NCBI GenBank assembly: GCA_947095535.1
Contig: OX352773.1
Location: forward strand, 171,442,438-171,506,437
DNA from: Poecilobothrus nobilitatus
Taxonomy: Eukaryota > Arthropoda > Insecta > Diptera > Dolichopodidae
Direction: 5' to 3'
Length of the DNA: 64,000 nucleotides
Below, in pieces: positions 13,300-24,400 of the stretch (within the stretch, counting starts at the first letter, position 1; each line of letters opens with the position of its first letter). The notes under the pieces are model-generated. The model was given only the letters and a program-made list of their open reading frames with translations. It searched no databases and was not told the DNA's origin. The position numbers were made by a program, and so were the translations under genes.

Positions 13300-14040
13300 A
13301 TGTTTTCGGTGCATTGAAGGACTTAATTCCTAATTTTCTAAAATATGTTTAATAAATAGTTAAACATTTTACATTTACATATTTAAGTAATGAGTTGAGA
13401 AGTTGTTGAAGGGAAAGCAATTATATATTTCTAAATCAATAAAATTCACCTTAAATTTAATTAGGTAGAATAATTAAAAAAAAAAAATGTATATACTTAA
13501 GTATATATCATATAATTATTGACATAATATAAATACTTAAACAATATTTGAGAAGCATTGGTTCTTTTCATTTAATTCTTTACTTTTTCATTTAAAAAAA
13601 AAATGGAATAAAATTTCTAGAGTTTCATGTTCTATTCTTTTATATACTGCATGCACATATATATATATGCATACATATAAGTATATACAAATAATAAGTC
13701 AACAAAAATTGGTAAAACGTGACAATTCAATTGATTTGAAGATTTTTGTTTTGTTAAAATAAAATTTATTTCAATTTATTTCTTTAAAACTATTATTAAA
13801 AATTAATCTTTATCGCTGTTTGTTAACTACAATGTTTTTTTTTTGATTATTATTAAAGAATTGCCATTTTTGCTATAAATTTTTTTTTTTTAAATATTTT
13901 TGAACATTTTTTAAATTTTATAGTATAAAATTAAAAGAGTTTATTTCAAACTTAAATGAACCTTAAAATAATTTAATGATTGATCCTCTCCTCTCAATTT
14001 CATTTTTAGCAAATTTGTTAAAAAAAAAAATTATTTCTCT
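13300..14040. other. No gene seen
   Basis: AT-rich sequence between the LINE fragment and a GTCCG repeat fragment; homopolymers and TATA runs only. Confidence 0.5.
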
Positions 14041-14100
14041 GTTTGAGACGGACCGCCGCCCGTCTATTACAAAACTTCAACACGGTTTGAGATAAAAACA
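14041..14100. repeat. Fragment of the dispersed GTCCGTCCGTCT repeat
   Basis: A GACGGACCGCCGCCCGTCT tract followed by ACAAAACTTC and a GTTTGAGATA segment matches the start of copies at 29.88, 37.11 and 43.89 kb. Confidence 0.4.
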
Positions 14101-14358
14101 AATAATAACAATTTTCTAGATAATTTACATTGTACTTATATACGTATAGATAAATCTCATAAGAAAAGAATGTCTACAGCACTGTTTAAAATTGGATAAA
14201 GCCTTATATATACAAATAGTTATAAGCTCAAGCTCTATTCTTTTAACTTGAAAACGCTAATAAATACAAAATAAATTTATTTTTGGCAATTTGGCACTTA
14301 AATTTACCGTTATGTTAAATATTTAAATTTAGATATAGGTATTTAAAATTAAAATTAT

Positions 14359-14510
14359 GGCCTAGTGGGTAAAACACGCTGTAAACAACGAAAGAGTGTG
14401 GGTTCGAATCCCACACAGGTCGTAAGAGTTATTCCCCCTTACGACATTTACATCTACGCTTGAACAGAAAAGGATGTGCAATTTCCTGTCCACATTTTTT
14501 TTTTAGAGAG
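14359..14510 (+). mobile_element. tRNA-derived SINE, copy 1
   Basis: The head is tRNA-like: CCTAGTGGGTAAAACACGCT resembles an A box, and the exact B box GGTTCGAATCC lies at 14401-14411. The B box is flanked by GTGTG and CACAC, which form a T-stem. No acceptor stem or anticodon arm is closed, so it is not a functional tRNA. The body after the head (ACATTTACA, then GTGCAATTTCCTGTCCACAT, then a T run) is shared with the copy at 44.23 kb. SINEs of this type are copied by LINE machinery from internal Pol III promoters. Confidence 0.7.
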
Positions 14511-14827
14511 ATAAAATCTTAAAGAATGATATGTTATATAAAATTTTTATTATTTCTTCCATTTGAGTCTATTTGAGAGTTACCACGGTTCAATAATTGA
14601 AAATTTACTAATTTTAGATATCTGTGTTAAATTTTTTAAAATTAATATGCAAAAATTAAAGCCTAAACATTACACATGTTATATTTTTAAATGTTTTAAC
14701 AGTTTTTCTTTAACGTTTTTTAACAGTTATTTCGTTTCCTTAAATTATAGAAAAACTTTTTCTAGTTTTTATTTAAAAAAAAAAAAAAAAAATTCGCATT
14801 AAGAAAAATCACAAATTTTGTTATGAA

Positions 14828-15172
14828 TATGTATATATCTACCATTTTTACTTTAACTGAAAACATTTTTACTTTAAGTGAAGACATTTTTACTTTACGT
14901 AAAGATTTTTTATTTCAATAGAACTTTTACTTTAAGTGAAGACATTTGTAATAAAAATTAAAGTAAAAAATTACATAAAGTATAACATATAGGCATATAT
15001 ACATACATAAATATCAAATACATAAACACTATGACTATGTATATATTAAATATTTATACAACATAAATTATTGAAGTAAAGATTAAAATAAAAATGTCTT
15101 CACTTAAAATAGAAAATATTTACTTAAAATAAAAAAGTGTTCAGTTAAAGTAAAAATGGTATATATATGTAT
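14828..15172. mobile_element. MITE whose arms are tandem ACTTTAAGTGAAGAC units
   Basis: The left end (TATATCTACCATTTTTACTT then TAACTGA) is matched in inverse orientation at 15141-15172, with ATATATACC in place of ATATCTACC. Behind each end, the unit ATTTTTACTTTAAGTGAAGAC-like repeats about four times on the left and two to three times, inverted, on the right. The centre is TA-rich. A single arm of the same family lies at 40262-40360. No coding remnant is present. Confidence 0.65.
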
Positions 15173-15179
15173 ATATATT

Positions 15180-16140
15180 TAGTTACAAATCTATTAAAAC
15201 TTTTACTAATCCTTTTCGAAAATGTGCATTTGTAAACACTTTTATTTTTACAAACTACCTTGTTATTACATTTAATATTATGAAAAGATGAGCATGAAAC
15301 AGTTGTATGCGTTCTTCTAAATATATAATACATATAACAAATAAAATTGACAATCATAATAATTTATAAGTTACATATAAATACTTGGGCAGTTTTAAAA
15401 AATCGTGAGCGTATTTAAAGCGAATATCTTATTTCATGTTTTTATTTTATTTTTATTTTATTTTTTTTTTTCAATTTCTATAAAAAGGAAATTCGAATTT
15501 AACTTTTTTTTTTTTCTTTCTCTATATAAACTACTTTATAATTTGAGACAATTGAATTGTACCCAATTGAATAAATAAAAAAAAAAAAAAAAAACGTGTA
15601 GGTACTCTTGTATTTATACAGAAGATAGACATGTTAAATTGGATTCTTATTCTTTGCTAAATACACTTAAACAATATTATATTATATTAAGTGTAAATAT
15701 ATATATAAATATATATATAAGCAAATATTATTGCAATCTGTTTACAAAAAAAGAGTGACTTTACTGATATTTGATGACATTTTATAAATTAAAAGAAATT
15801 TAAGGTTTAGTGGTTATAGGGGACAATTTAAAATAAAATGAGACTTTAAAAATAAAGATTTGATTTAAAAAAAATAAATAAAAATAGAAAAATATGAAAT
15901 GTATAATGAATACTGTTCACTATTAAATATCTTAATTTACTATTATATATATATATATTATATATAATGTACATGTAAAGTACTATATAAGTATTATGTT
16001 TGTTTTGTATGTTTGAATTGAAATTGATTACCCTCTAACATTTCGAGGCGTTATTTAAAAACAAAAAAAAAAATAGCTAATCTACAATTTCAATAGACAA
16101 TAAATTAGATTGATAAAATTTATATATGTATATATATATA
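15180..16140. other. No gene seen
   Basis: AT-rich, with TATA microsatellites; the 70-codon minus frame at 15145-15357 is low complexity. Confidence 0.5.
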
Positions 16141-16146
16141 TATATA

Positions 16147-16680
16147 CAGGGTGTTCTACATTATAGGGCAAATATTTCAGAGATTAAAACTAGAAAAAAA
16201 TTCTATAAGAGGGAATGGGGTTCTATTATTAGTCCTTTTCCAGATATTGCGATTTTTATGTTTTTTTTTTTTGTTTTATATTATTAATTGTCAAATAACT
16301 CTTCTCCCACGTGTTCCACAGAAGTTACCTTAGTCTATATTGAAAGTTTATTCTTCAAGCTTTCATCTGCTAAATTTTTCAAATTTATTGTTCTGGGGTA
16401 ATTACTTTTTACTAAATACATTTTTAAAAATAATAATTAGACAATAAATCTTTTAGCAGATCAAAGCTTGACGAACAATCTTTCAAACAAAACTAAGTTA
16501 TTTAGCTTCTGTAAAGAATTTGGATCAAGTGTTTTTTGGCAATTAATAATATAAAACAAAATAACTTGAAAATGACTAATAATAGACCCTCCCTCTTCAC
16601 ATAACATTTTTTTTTTCTGCTTTTAGTCTTAGGAATCACCTTTTGAAATATTTGCACTCTTATGCAGAACACCCCTATAT
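16147..16680. mobile_element. Long fold-back element with GGGTGTTC termini
   Basis: Almost the whole element is one inverted repeat centred near 16410. The left arm starts GGGTGTTCTACATTATAGGG and continues GCAAATATTTCA. The right arm, read inversely, starts GGGTGTTCTGCATAAGAGTG and continues GCAAATATTTCA. Further inward matches include TCTATTATTAGTC-TTTTC, TTTTATATTATTAATTG and TCAAGCTTT-ATCTGCTAAA. It is inserted in a (TA)n tract. The 60-codon frame inside is not a gene. The 45-bp hairpin at 50.39 kb has the same termini. Confidence 0.7.
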
Positions 16681-16689
16681 GTGTACAAT

Positions 16690-17740
16690 AAAATATGTAT
16701 ATATATTTAATTGTATCTTTAGTTTAACCCTACTTTGTAATTTTAATGATATTTTAATCTATTCTTTAAGTGAAATTATTCTTTGTTATTAAAAGAATGT
16801 TGCTGCCGCTGTTAAAATGTCGTTATTACTCTTTAATTAAAACAAAAAAAAAAAAATAAGTATGTAAGTAAACTATCATTTCATGTACTTTAAAAAATAA
16901 ATTTTAAATCTAAAGATCTTTCAACTTAAGTATATGTATATATATATATTATATAGAAATAAAAATAAAAATAAAAAATAAATTAATTTGTATAAATCAC
17001 AGTTAATTGAAACGCATTTATTACAATATTGTTACAGTTATAATTGATATAAAGTGATAGAGAAACTTTATTTAGTTATATATATATATACGTATATCTG
17101 TATTTTATATATATACATATATATACTTAATAATTTTGTTTTCTTTTTTATTTATTTGTTGTGTAAGTAATTTGAGAATTTAAAGTTATACTTAGTTAAA
17201 GAAGTGGAGAAGGAAACACTTCTTAAAATAAGATATAAGTAAGTTTAGTAGTATTTTTTTTATATTGGATGATGATGGCAAGTGAATAGATAAACTATAA
17301 TGGAATCTGTATATAGATACTTGTTATATATACTTAGTTGTTGTTATAGTTGTATTTTATTTCAAGATACAATTTAAAAGTTTATTCAAAAAATTAAAAT
17401 TGATTAGTGTATTATTGTTGCTACTTTTTTTTTTTTTTTTTGGTGTATTAAGTATGGAAATTATTGCATAACTATATATTATGTATAGTTCATTGTTCTT
17501 TTTAATTAGATTGATTTCAGAAGTTTTGTATTATATTTTATAAGTTGTATATTACATATTTTATTCGTTTTTATTTAATACTTATATACTTAAGTATGAA
17601 GTATATGAGTAATAGGTTAAGCAACAAATTATGCTATAAAAATTCGTGTGTACTCCATTATTTTACTTGATTTGCAAATTATTATTGGGTTATTTGATGT
17701 CATTTCAAAATCAAAGGTGAGAATTTTTTAGTATAAGGTA
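16690..17740. other. No gene seen
   Basis: AT-rich, with several TATATA tracts, between the fold-back element and the pogo-like remnant. Confidence 0.5.
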
Positions 17741-17750
17741 AATGGCTATA

Positions 17751-18522
17751 TTATCGTCCTATTTTTTTTAGTCATGGCACAAAATCGACTAATTGGAAAT
17801 ATTTTTAAGGAAAAACTGTATAAAAGTATATACTTTATGAAAGGTTAGGCTCTCTGCCTTCTAACAGCGTTCTTTTTTTCGTAATTAAAATTAAAATTAA
17901 ATAAAATAAATTAATTTGAAAAATTTTGGTAGCTTGTACATAATTTCGTCCGTCAAAAAATTTCATTTTCCTATATTGTCGTCCTATTGCTGTATCTAAT
18001 TTCGTCCTATCTTTAAATAGGAATGAAGCCACTTTTTCCAATGATATGAAAAAGTAAAAAAAAAATCATTCATTTTAATATTTTTATAATTTTCATAAAT
18101 TGAACAATATGTAAATAAAGTATAATTTATATCAATAAGTATTTAAATAAAATTAATTAAATTAAAGTCACAACAAAGTTGACAATTTTTTATTCCTCGA
18201 GATTGCTTAAAACGGTTTGTTTTCTTATATATGTCAAATTTCACCATTCTATTTTTTATTATTTAATAGAGTATATTTCGGTATTCCATATTTTTTACTG
18301 GCTGCATTTGCCGAAATTTCATTATTTTGAACGGCTTTCAATGCGTCTTGTAACCTTTCTATACTATAGTTTCTTCTCTTAGACATTTTCCTAAGTAAAT
18401 ATTCGTAAAAATAATCAAAAAGAAGCATAAAGTACAATGACCTATTTCTATGTACCAAAAATCGACCTAAACTTTTTTTTAAAAGTAACATGATAATTTG
18501 TGAAAAAAGGATAGGACGATAA
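17751..18522 (-). mobile_element. Internally deleted pogo/psq-type DNA transposon with TTATCGTCCTAT terminal repeats
   Basis: TTATCGTCCTAT at 17751-17762 is matched exactly by its reverse complement at 18511-18522. Two further forward copies of TCGTCCTAT lie inside (17979-17987 and 18002-18010), plus a weaker one near 17946. On the minus strand, 136 bp inside the right end, is an ATG opening a psq DNA-binding domain. The element therefore keeps its 5' end, the start of the transposase and its 3' end, with most of the gene missing. Flanks are AT-rich and a TA target duplication cannot be confirmed by eye. Confidence 0.6.
18249..18386 (-). pseudogene. Truncated transposase, N-terminal psq helix-turn-helix domain
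   Basis: From the ATG at 18386 the 45 residues begin MSKRRNYSIERLQDALKAV and continue through NAASKKYGIPKYTL before a stop. This is the HTH_psq fold: a basic start, first helix with L-x-x-A-x-x-A-V, the turn with A-A-x-x-Y-G-I-P and the recognition helix. Pipsqueak-type host regulators carry the same domain, but here it sits between matched terminal inverted repeats and ends right after the recognition helix, so a transposase remnant is more likely. The open frame extends upstream of this ATG for 57 more codons with no recognisable content, so the inner ATG was preferred. Confidence 0.65.
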
Positions 18523-18894
18523 ATGGTTTTTACATTATATAGTAAAAAAAGTTTCAAATACTGATATTAATTTTAAAAAAAAAACGTGTTTTAAGAAGTA
18601 ATAAAATAATTTTAAGAACGTTTACCTTAGTTAAGTAAAATTCGTCATATTAAAAAAATTTTTTTTTTGCTATTAGTTGTTATTAACATTTTTAATATAT
18701 TTCCAATTGGCAGTCGTTTTCTTCATCTTCAATAAGATCCATAATATCACTTGTATAAACAAGAAAATTGGTATGTTATTTAGAATGGTGTCTTTACAGT
18801 AGGTACTTTACTAGTTAAGCAACTTCAATTTCAACACGATGTGTTGGAAAAAAAAAAAAAATATACTTAAAAAAAAAACAAAAATCTTGGGACA

Positions 18895-19030
18895 ATGAAA
18901 TCCTTGAATTGACGTCTTTTGTTTATTAAATTAATTTTGTAACCTTTTGTAACTTTAAAATCTTTCCTACATAATTATTTTTTTTACATACATATTTCAA
19001 CAACAAAGCATTTATATATATAAAATCTTT
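18895..19030. repeat. Third copy of the 8.6-8.9 kb dispersed repeat
   Basis: TTTTGTAACCTTTTGTAACT, AAAATCTTTCCTACATAATT and CAACAACAAAGCATTTATAT appear in the same order as in the 8.8 kb copy. Confidence 0.45.
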
Positions 19031-20387
19031 AAGCATTTTTGAATTTTACCTTAATCTTTTTGCAATTTTGATATACTTAAACCCCATTGCATAAATTTTT
19101 CAAAAATCTTCAAAGAAGTAAGTAAGTACATATTGGATTATAAAATAAAATTATAGATTTTTTCTCATAAAGTTTTTTTCAGAATTTTGTCTATTCAAGA
19201 TAATATCGTCATCCAATTTCTCGTCTAATTTTGTTGTCTAATTTTTAATAAAATTTTATTTCTTTTGATTTAAGGTCGGTACTGAGCTAAAATGGAATTT
19301 TTCTTTCTATGTAAACTCTATGTAAAAAAAAAAATGTCAAGTAAAAGCCAAGGATGCTGAAGAAAACAAAATATCTTTTCTTTTCTGAAAACCAACTTTG
19401 GACTCAATTCAAAAGGAAAATTTAATAATATTATATTTCCCAATATATAGCACTAAGTATCATCGATATTATATTGTGTTTTCAGAAATATATAAAGATA
19501 AAAAATATATTACTTATATTTCTTTCAAGGAATTTTGACTGTCAAAAAAAAAATGTACAATAATAAACATTTTTTATCTATAAAAAAGAACAAAGTATGT
19601 ATGTTAATTGAACATACATATAAATTTATGTACTTTTATTTAATTAAAAACTATTAATTTTAGAAAAATATGGATGAATACTTTTTTGAAGATGTATATT
19701 GAAAGACTATTTTTTTTTGTAAAGGAAAATAATAATAATAATGTTAACTGTCAAAATTACTTTTGTGCTGAATAATTATATAGAAATAAATATAAAAGTA
19801 ATTTGACAGACTCCTTTTGTATTTCTTTTTAGCTGAGTACTTATAATAGCTTTACCATTTTATAATTCCTTTTTTTCTTCCTTTCTACTCCTTTCAGGAG
19901 CATATGGTAATCAACTAAATTATTTATTATTTATATTTCATCAAGCTTCAGCTTTTAGAATCATTAAGTGCAGTTTCATAGATCGTTTATTATTCAGCTG
20001 TCCTAATTATACAAAACTATAAAACACAAACATTTTTACTTATGCGCCATCTATTATCGTATGCATGAATAAATTATATTTGTAGTAGTTATCATATCAG
20101 TTAACACTTATTACACTTTTTTGGTTATTATTTTTTTCATAACCATAATCATTACATGGTACATACATATTTATAATGCTTCTACATAAAAGTTTCAAAT
20201 CAAATCATTGTTTTAATTAATATTTTAATGTCTGTTAAAATTATTAACTATTTACTCAAATAACTAAGTAAATATTTGAAGTTTTTAACTTAAATCATTT
20301 GATTGAAATATGGTTTCAAATCATTTTCATATGTAATAACATTTACTGCAATGAACATAAAATTAAATTCATATCTAATGTGTAATG
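19031..20387. other. No gene seen
   Basis: AT-rich. A TAATATCGTCATCC segment with TCGTCTAATTTTG at 19200-19245 weakly resembles the inner part of the pogo-like element at 17.97-18.01 kb. Confidence 0.45.
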
Positions 20388-20490
20388 AATTCTTCTTCAC
20401 TTCTTTATTTATTATATGTAATTGTAACTTCTTTATTTATTAATGTATAATATGTATTTATTATATGTAATAAAGAAGTGAAGAAGAATT
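20388..20490. repeat. Perfect 22-bp inverted repeat (hairpin)
   Basis: The arm at 20388-20409 (starting AATTCTTCTTCACTTC) is exactly complementary to 20469-20490, with a 59-base spacer that itself repeats TTTATTATATGTAA. It lies directly before the LINE fragment at 20.5 kb, so it may be a rearrangement at its 5' junction or an independent small fold-back. Confidence 0.7.
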
Positions 20491-20514
20491 ATATATTATT
20501 ATGTGTAACCTTGA

Positions 20515-21474
20515 ATCAAAGTTCACAATTTATGCAGACGACATAAATTTTGTATGTAAGGCTAAAATTTTAAACCAACTAGAAAATAACCTAAATAAAG
20601 ATGTGGAAGTATTATGAATCCCAAAAAGACATATTACATTGTATTTATAACATCTAGGAAAAAGTATCATGAAATTACAATAAAAGTACGAGGTGTCACG
20701 GTAGAACTAGTTCAACATTTGAAATATCTCGGAATGACTAATAGATGAAAATCTTAAATGGGATAAACATATTAAACAATTAAAGAAAAGCATAATACCG
20801 ATCATAATGGCAATCAAAAGAGCAAATGGTGTTCCAATCAAAGCCGCCAAATTAATATACAACGGGTACATCTTGTCAAAAATTCGTTACAATATATGCA
20901 GTTGGAGTAACAGTACAAAATTCCTGTCAATCAAATTGGTATGATGATGAAAAAATCGTTAAAAACATTATACAAATTGAACGCTAGATTGAGTATAAAG
21001 GTAATTATATGTAACCACAAATGAACTCGACATAAACCAGTTAATATACTTCGAAAAATATAAATATGTGTATAAAATAATAAACAAGAAAATGAAATCT
21101 TCATTAACAATTATAACAAGAGATAACGTGCACAATTACAACACTAGATATATAGAGGATATCTTGTGGTACCTAAAGCAACTACAACTAAGAATCTACA
21201 AGGATTAAAATGTAGTACAATAAAGATGTTTAACACTTTACCTATCCAACTAAAACGCAGCCAAAACTTACATGAATTTAAACATAGACTTAAGAAATAT
21301 TTAAAAAGCTTTAATTAACTGCAATTAATTAAGTTCAAGAGAAAAAAAAAATTGTAATGTGATTTATAAACTTTTAGTTTTTAGTATTAGTTTAGATTTT
21401 GTTTAGAATTTAATTTCTTATACACAATTTTTTTATGTAAATTGTCTGAAATTAATAATAAATAAAAAAAAAAT
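20515..21474 (+). mobile_element. 5'-truncated Jockey-like LINE with 3' end and A-rich tail
   Basis: The translation starts with FTIYADDINFVCKA, the Y-A-D-D catalytic box of reverse transcriptase, and continues with HEITIKVRGVTVELVQHLKYLG and, after a frame change, DENLKWDKHIKQLKKSI, the usual L-G-x-x-x-D-x-x-L-x-W-x-x-H-I block. Farther on come KAAKLIYNGYILSKIRYNIC, NTLPIQL and NLHEFKHRLKKYLKSFN followed by a stop, which is the typical C-terminus. A short 3' UTR and AATAAATAAAAAAAAA close it. Several stops and frameshifts make it inactive. Confidence 0.75.
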
Positions 21475-21479
21475 ATGTA

Positions 21480-24400
21480 CTCAGTAAGTATTTATGTATA
21501 TATTTATCAGTAACTAAGTATCTCTCTCAGTAAGTATCTATCTATATATTTACATAAAAAAGATTTTTTAGTGGAATAATTATTTTATTATATTAAAAAA
21601 AAACATAACATTTTTTTCAAATTTAAAAAATCAAGTTTGAATTTTTTTTTTTCATTGAACCTTTACGAAAAAAAAAAAAAAAAATATTTATAAGTAATCT
21701 ATTCAATCAATACACCTGATCACCATATCAACTTAATTTTCCAATCACAAAAAGAAAAAAAACAAAAACCACACAAGGCAATCAAAAACTTAAATTTATA
21801 GATACGAACGTTAAAACTTTTTTAGAAAATTTTAAATTTAAAAAACAAAAACAAAAATACGATCAACTTGACAAGGACATTCAGAAATTATTTCCAAAAG
21901 TATTGTACTTAATATCCATATAATATGTACATATATATAAAAAATTATTGTACCTGAAAATGTACATAACTAACTAACTACCTACCTAAATTGTTTATCC
22001 CTATTTTGTTATTATTATAAGGATTCGTTTCGCTTGGCTTATTTTTAATTTATGTGTATAATAAATGTTGCAATATCCTGTAAAACAAGGATATATACAA
22101 ATATGTGTGTTTATATATACTTATTAACATATTTTTTTTTATTTTTCATAATACAATATAACTGTGAAACATCTTGTCGATATTATTATGATTATTAAAA
22201 ATAGATTGCGTTTTAGTTATGGTGCTGAATGAGTTGAAAGTTTTTTTGTTATAAAAGTGTAAAATAAAATCATTCTAGTAGAAAATTGAAAAAAAAAAAA
22301 ATATTATTAGGATATAAAAAGAAACAAAAAAAAAAATTCGATTCTTTTGCCATAAAATTGCGTTGTTTGCTCCTGTTATATTTAATTATGTACAAAGAGA
22401 AGGTTGAAAGGAAAATTGATAGATTTTAGAAAAAGTATTTTTTTTTTTTTTGTTATAATTTTAAGGTGTTACAGGTACAAGCAGTATTTAAGTAACTGTA
22501 ATTGGTATTAAAATTATATAGTTTGGGCAAAATAGTTTTTGTTTTGTTTTTTTTTTTTTTTTAAATACATATTTTTAGTTGTTATAAGTGGGGTATTTAT
22601 AATATTATGTCAGTATGGTATGTACTCTTATTATACAAAATGTAATAAAATGTAAACTAGAAAGGAAAAGTGTTATTCATCTGATCCGATTTTCGACCAA
22701 ATTACATTTTACTTAATTTTACTCTATGTAATTTTTATTACATATTAATTTAACCATTTATTATACGTTGTAACCCAATAAAATATACATATTGAGTACA
22801 ATTTATATGAAATTCACTAGACCTATTGGCTAGAATATATTATTTATATGTATATATATATATGTACATATATCAAAAAATATATTTACTTATGTACTTA
22901 TATATTATATAAGTATGTATTGTTAAAAAAATTTTTTAATTGAATTGTTGTTGAATTTTATTTTTCTTAATTATTTAATAAAAAATAAATTTGGTTGACT
23001 TTCTAAAAGTAAATAAGCGTGAATAGGAAGAAAATTCTTTAAATGGATATGGAGTGTTCTTTCCAGATATTTTTTTTTTTTTTTCAATTCTATACAAATT
23101 ATTTTGTTAATTACTTTCATGTAAATTTTCATCTAACAACAATTTTTTAAACTTAATAACCATAAAATAATTTGGCAAAAAAAAACTTTGACTGTAATTT
23201 TCTTTTTTTTTTTTTTTTTTGGATTTTGAAATTCTGAACATAAATATTTTAGAATAAATTTTACAGTTGAGTTCCGCGAAAAAAAACTCTAATTTAAGTA
23301 AAATTTAATTTTTAGGAATTTTTATATGAGTATTAATAACATAATTTATTAAATACAGTAAAAAGATACAATAAATTGTAAGTGTAGTTAATTCATTATA
23401 AAATTTGTAATAAATATAAAGTTACATAAAACATTTGATTTTTTTGTCTGTTAATTACTTAAAGTATTATACTTCCGGTTATTCTATTTAATTGTTCAAC
23501 TGATATTATCATTTTAAAACAAGCCAATTCTTTTTTTCTGATGATAACACAAATCTAGGTTTACATATATAAGGAACCATGATTAAATTTTGGAAATATG
23601 AAGGTTTAGACTGAAATTGCATAATTATGCATATACGAGGAAAGGAAAAATGTTTAACAAGTTCTGGTACCGGAACAGATTTACAAATTGAAAAGAAAAA
23701 CAGTGCATGGTATTTTCCCGATTTCGCGAAACATTTCTATAAGAATTGATTGGAATTGGATACAACGTGTAGGAAAATATAAATAACAGACAAACAAACA
23801 CACTTTCTGCTTAAACTAATTTTATAGATAAAAACCATTATTGAGTATGGCAACTAAGTAGTATTTACTTAGGTATATATAGAATAAATTTCATTTTTTA
23901 AGAATTTCTTCTTTACAGGCAATAGAAAAGTGCAAGAGTATATTTAACTCTTCTTGAACGATATTATGTCTATTATGTACTTACTTAACTTTCATATACC
24001 TATGCATATATAATATTTTATGTTCTCATTAGAATATGTTCGACTGTTATTTATTTAACATCAGATTATATCTTTTATCGTAAGATTATGTATACGATTA
24101 AAAAAAAATATAATTATATATATACAATATATATATATATATATATATATATACGTATATATTAATTAGTATTTTATGTTTTTGATTTCTTTTCCTGCTT
24201 CAGAATAATTTTCATCATATAAACAACATATTAAGATTTAATTATTTTATTACCTATAGCATAAACATTCAATAATTTCTTTTAATAATCAACACTAGAA
24301 GCAAATAATGCAACCAAACAGTTCTGATGTTTATTTTTATTTTTTTTAATTTATAGTGTGTTGACTTTTAGTAATTAGAACCATATATATATATATGTAT

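Noticed and set aside
14359..14430. A functional tRNA gene at the GGTTCGAATCC site
   Set aside because: The acceptor and anticodon stems do not close, and the same body follows another copy at 44.23 kb, which fits a SINE.
17835..18041. 68-codon minus-strand frame
   Set aside because: Its apparent repeat of R-x-x-x-x-D comes from copies of the TCGTCCTAT subterminal motif and not from a protein.
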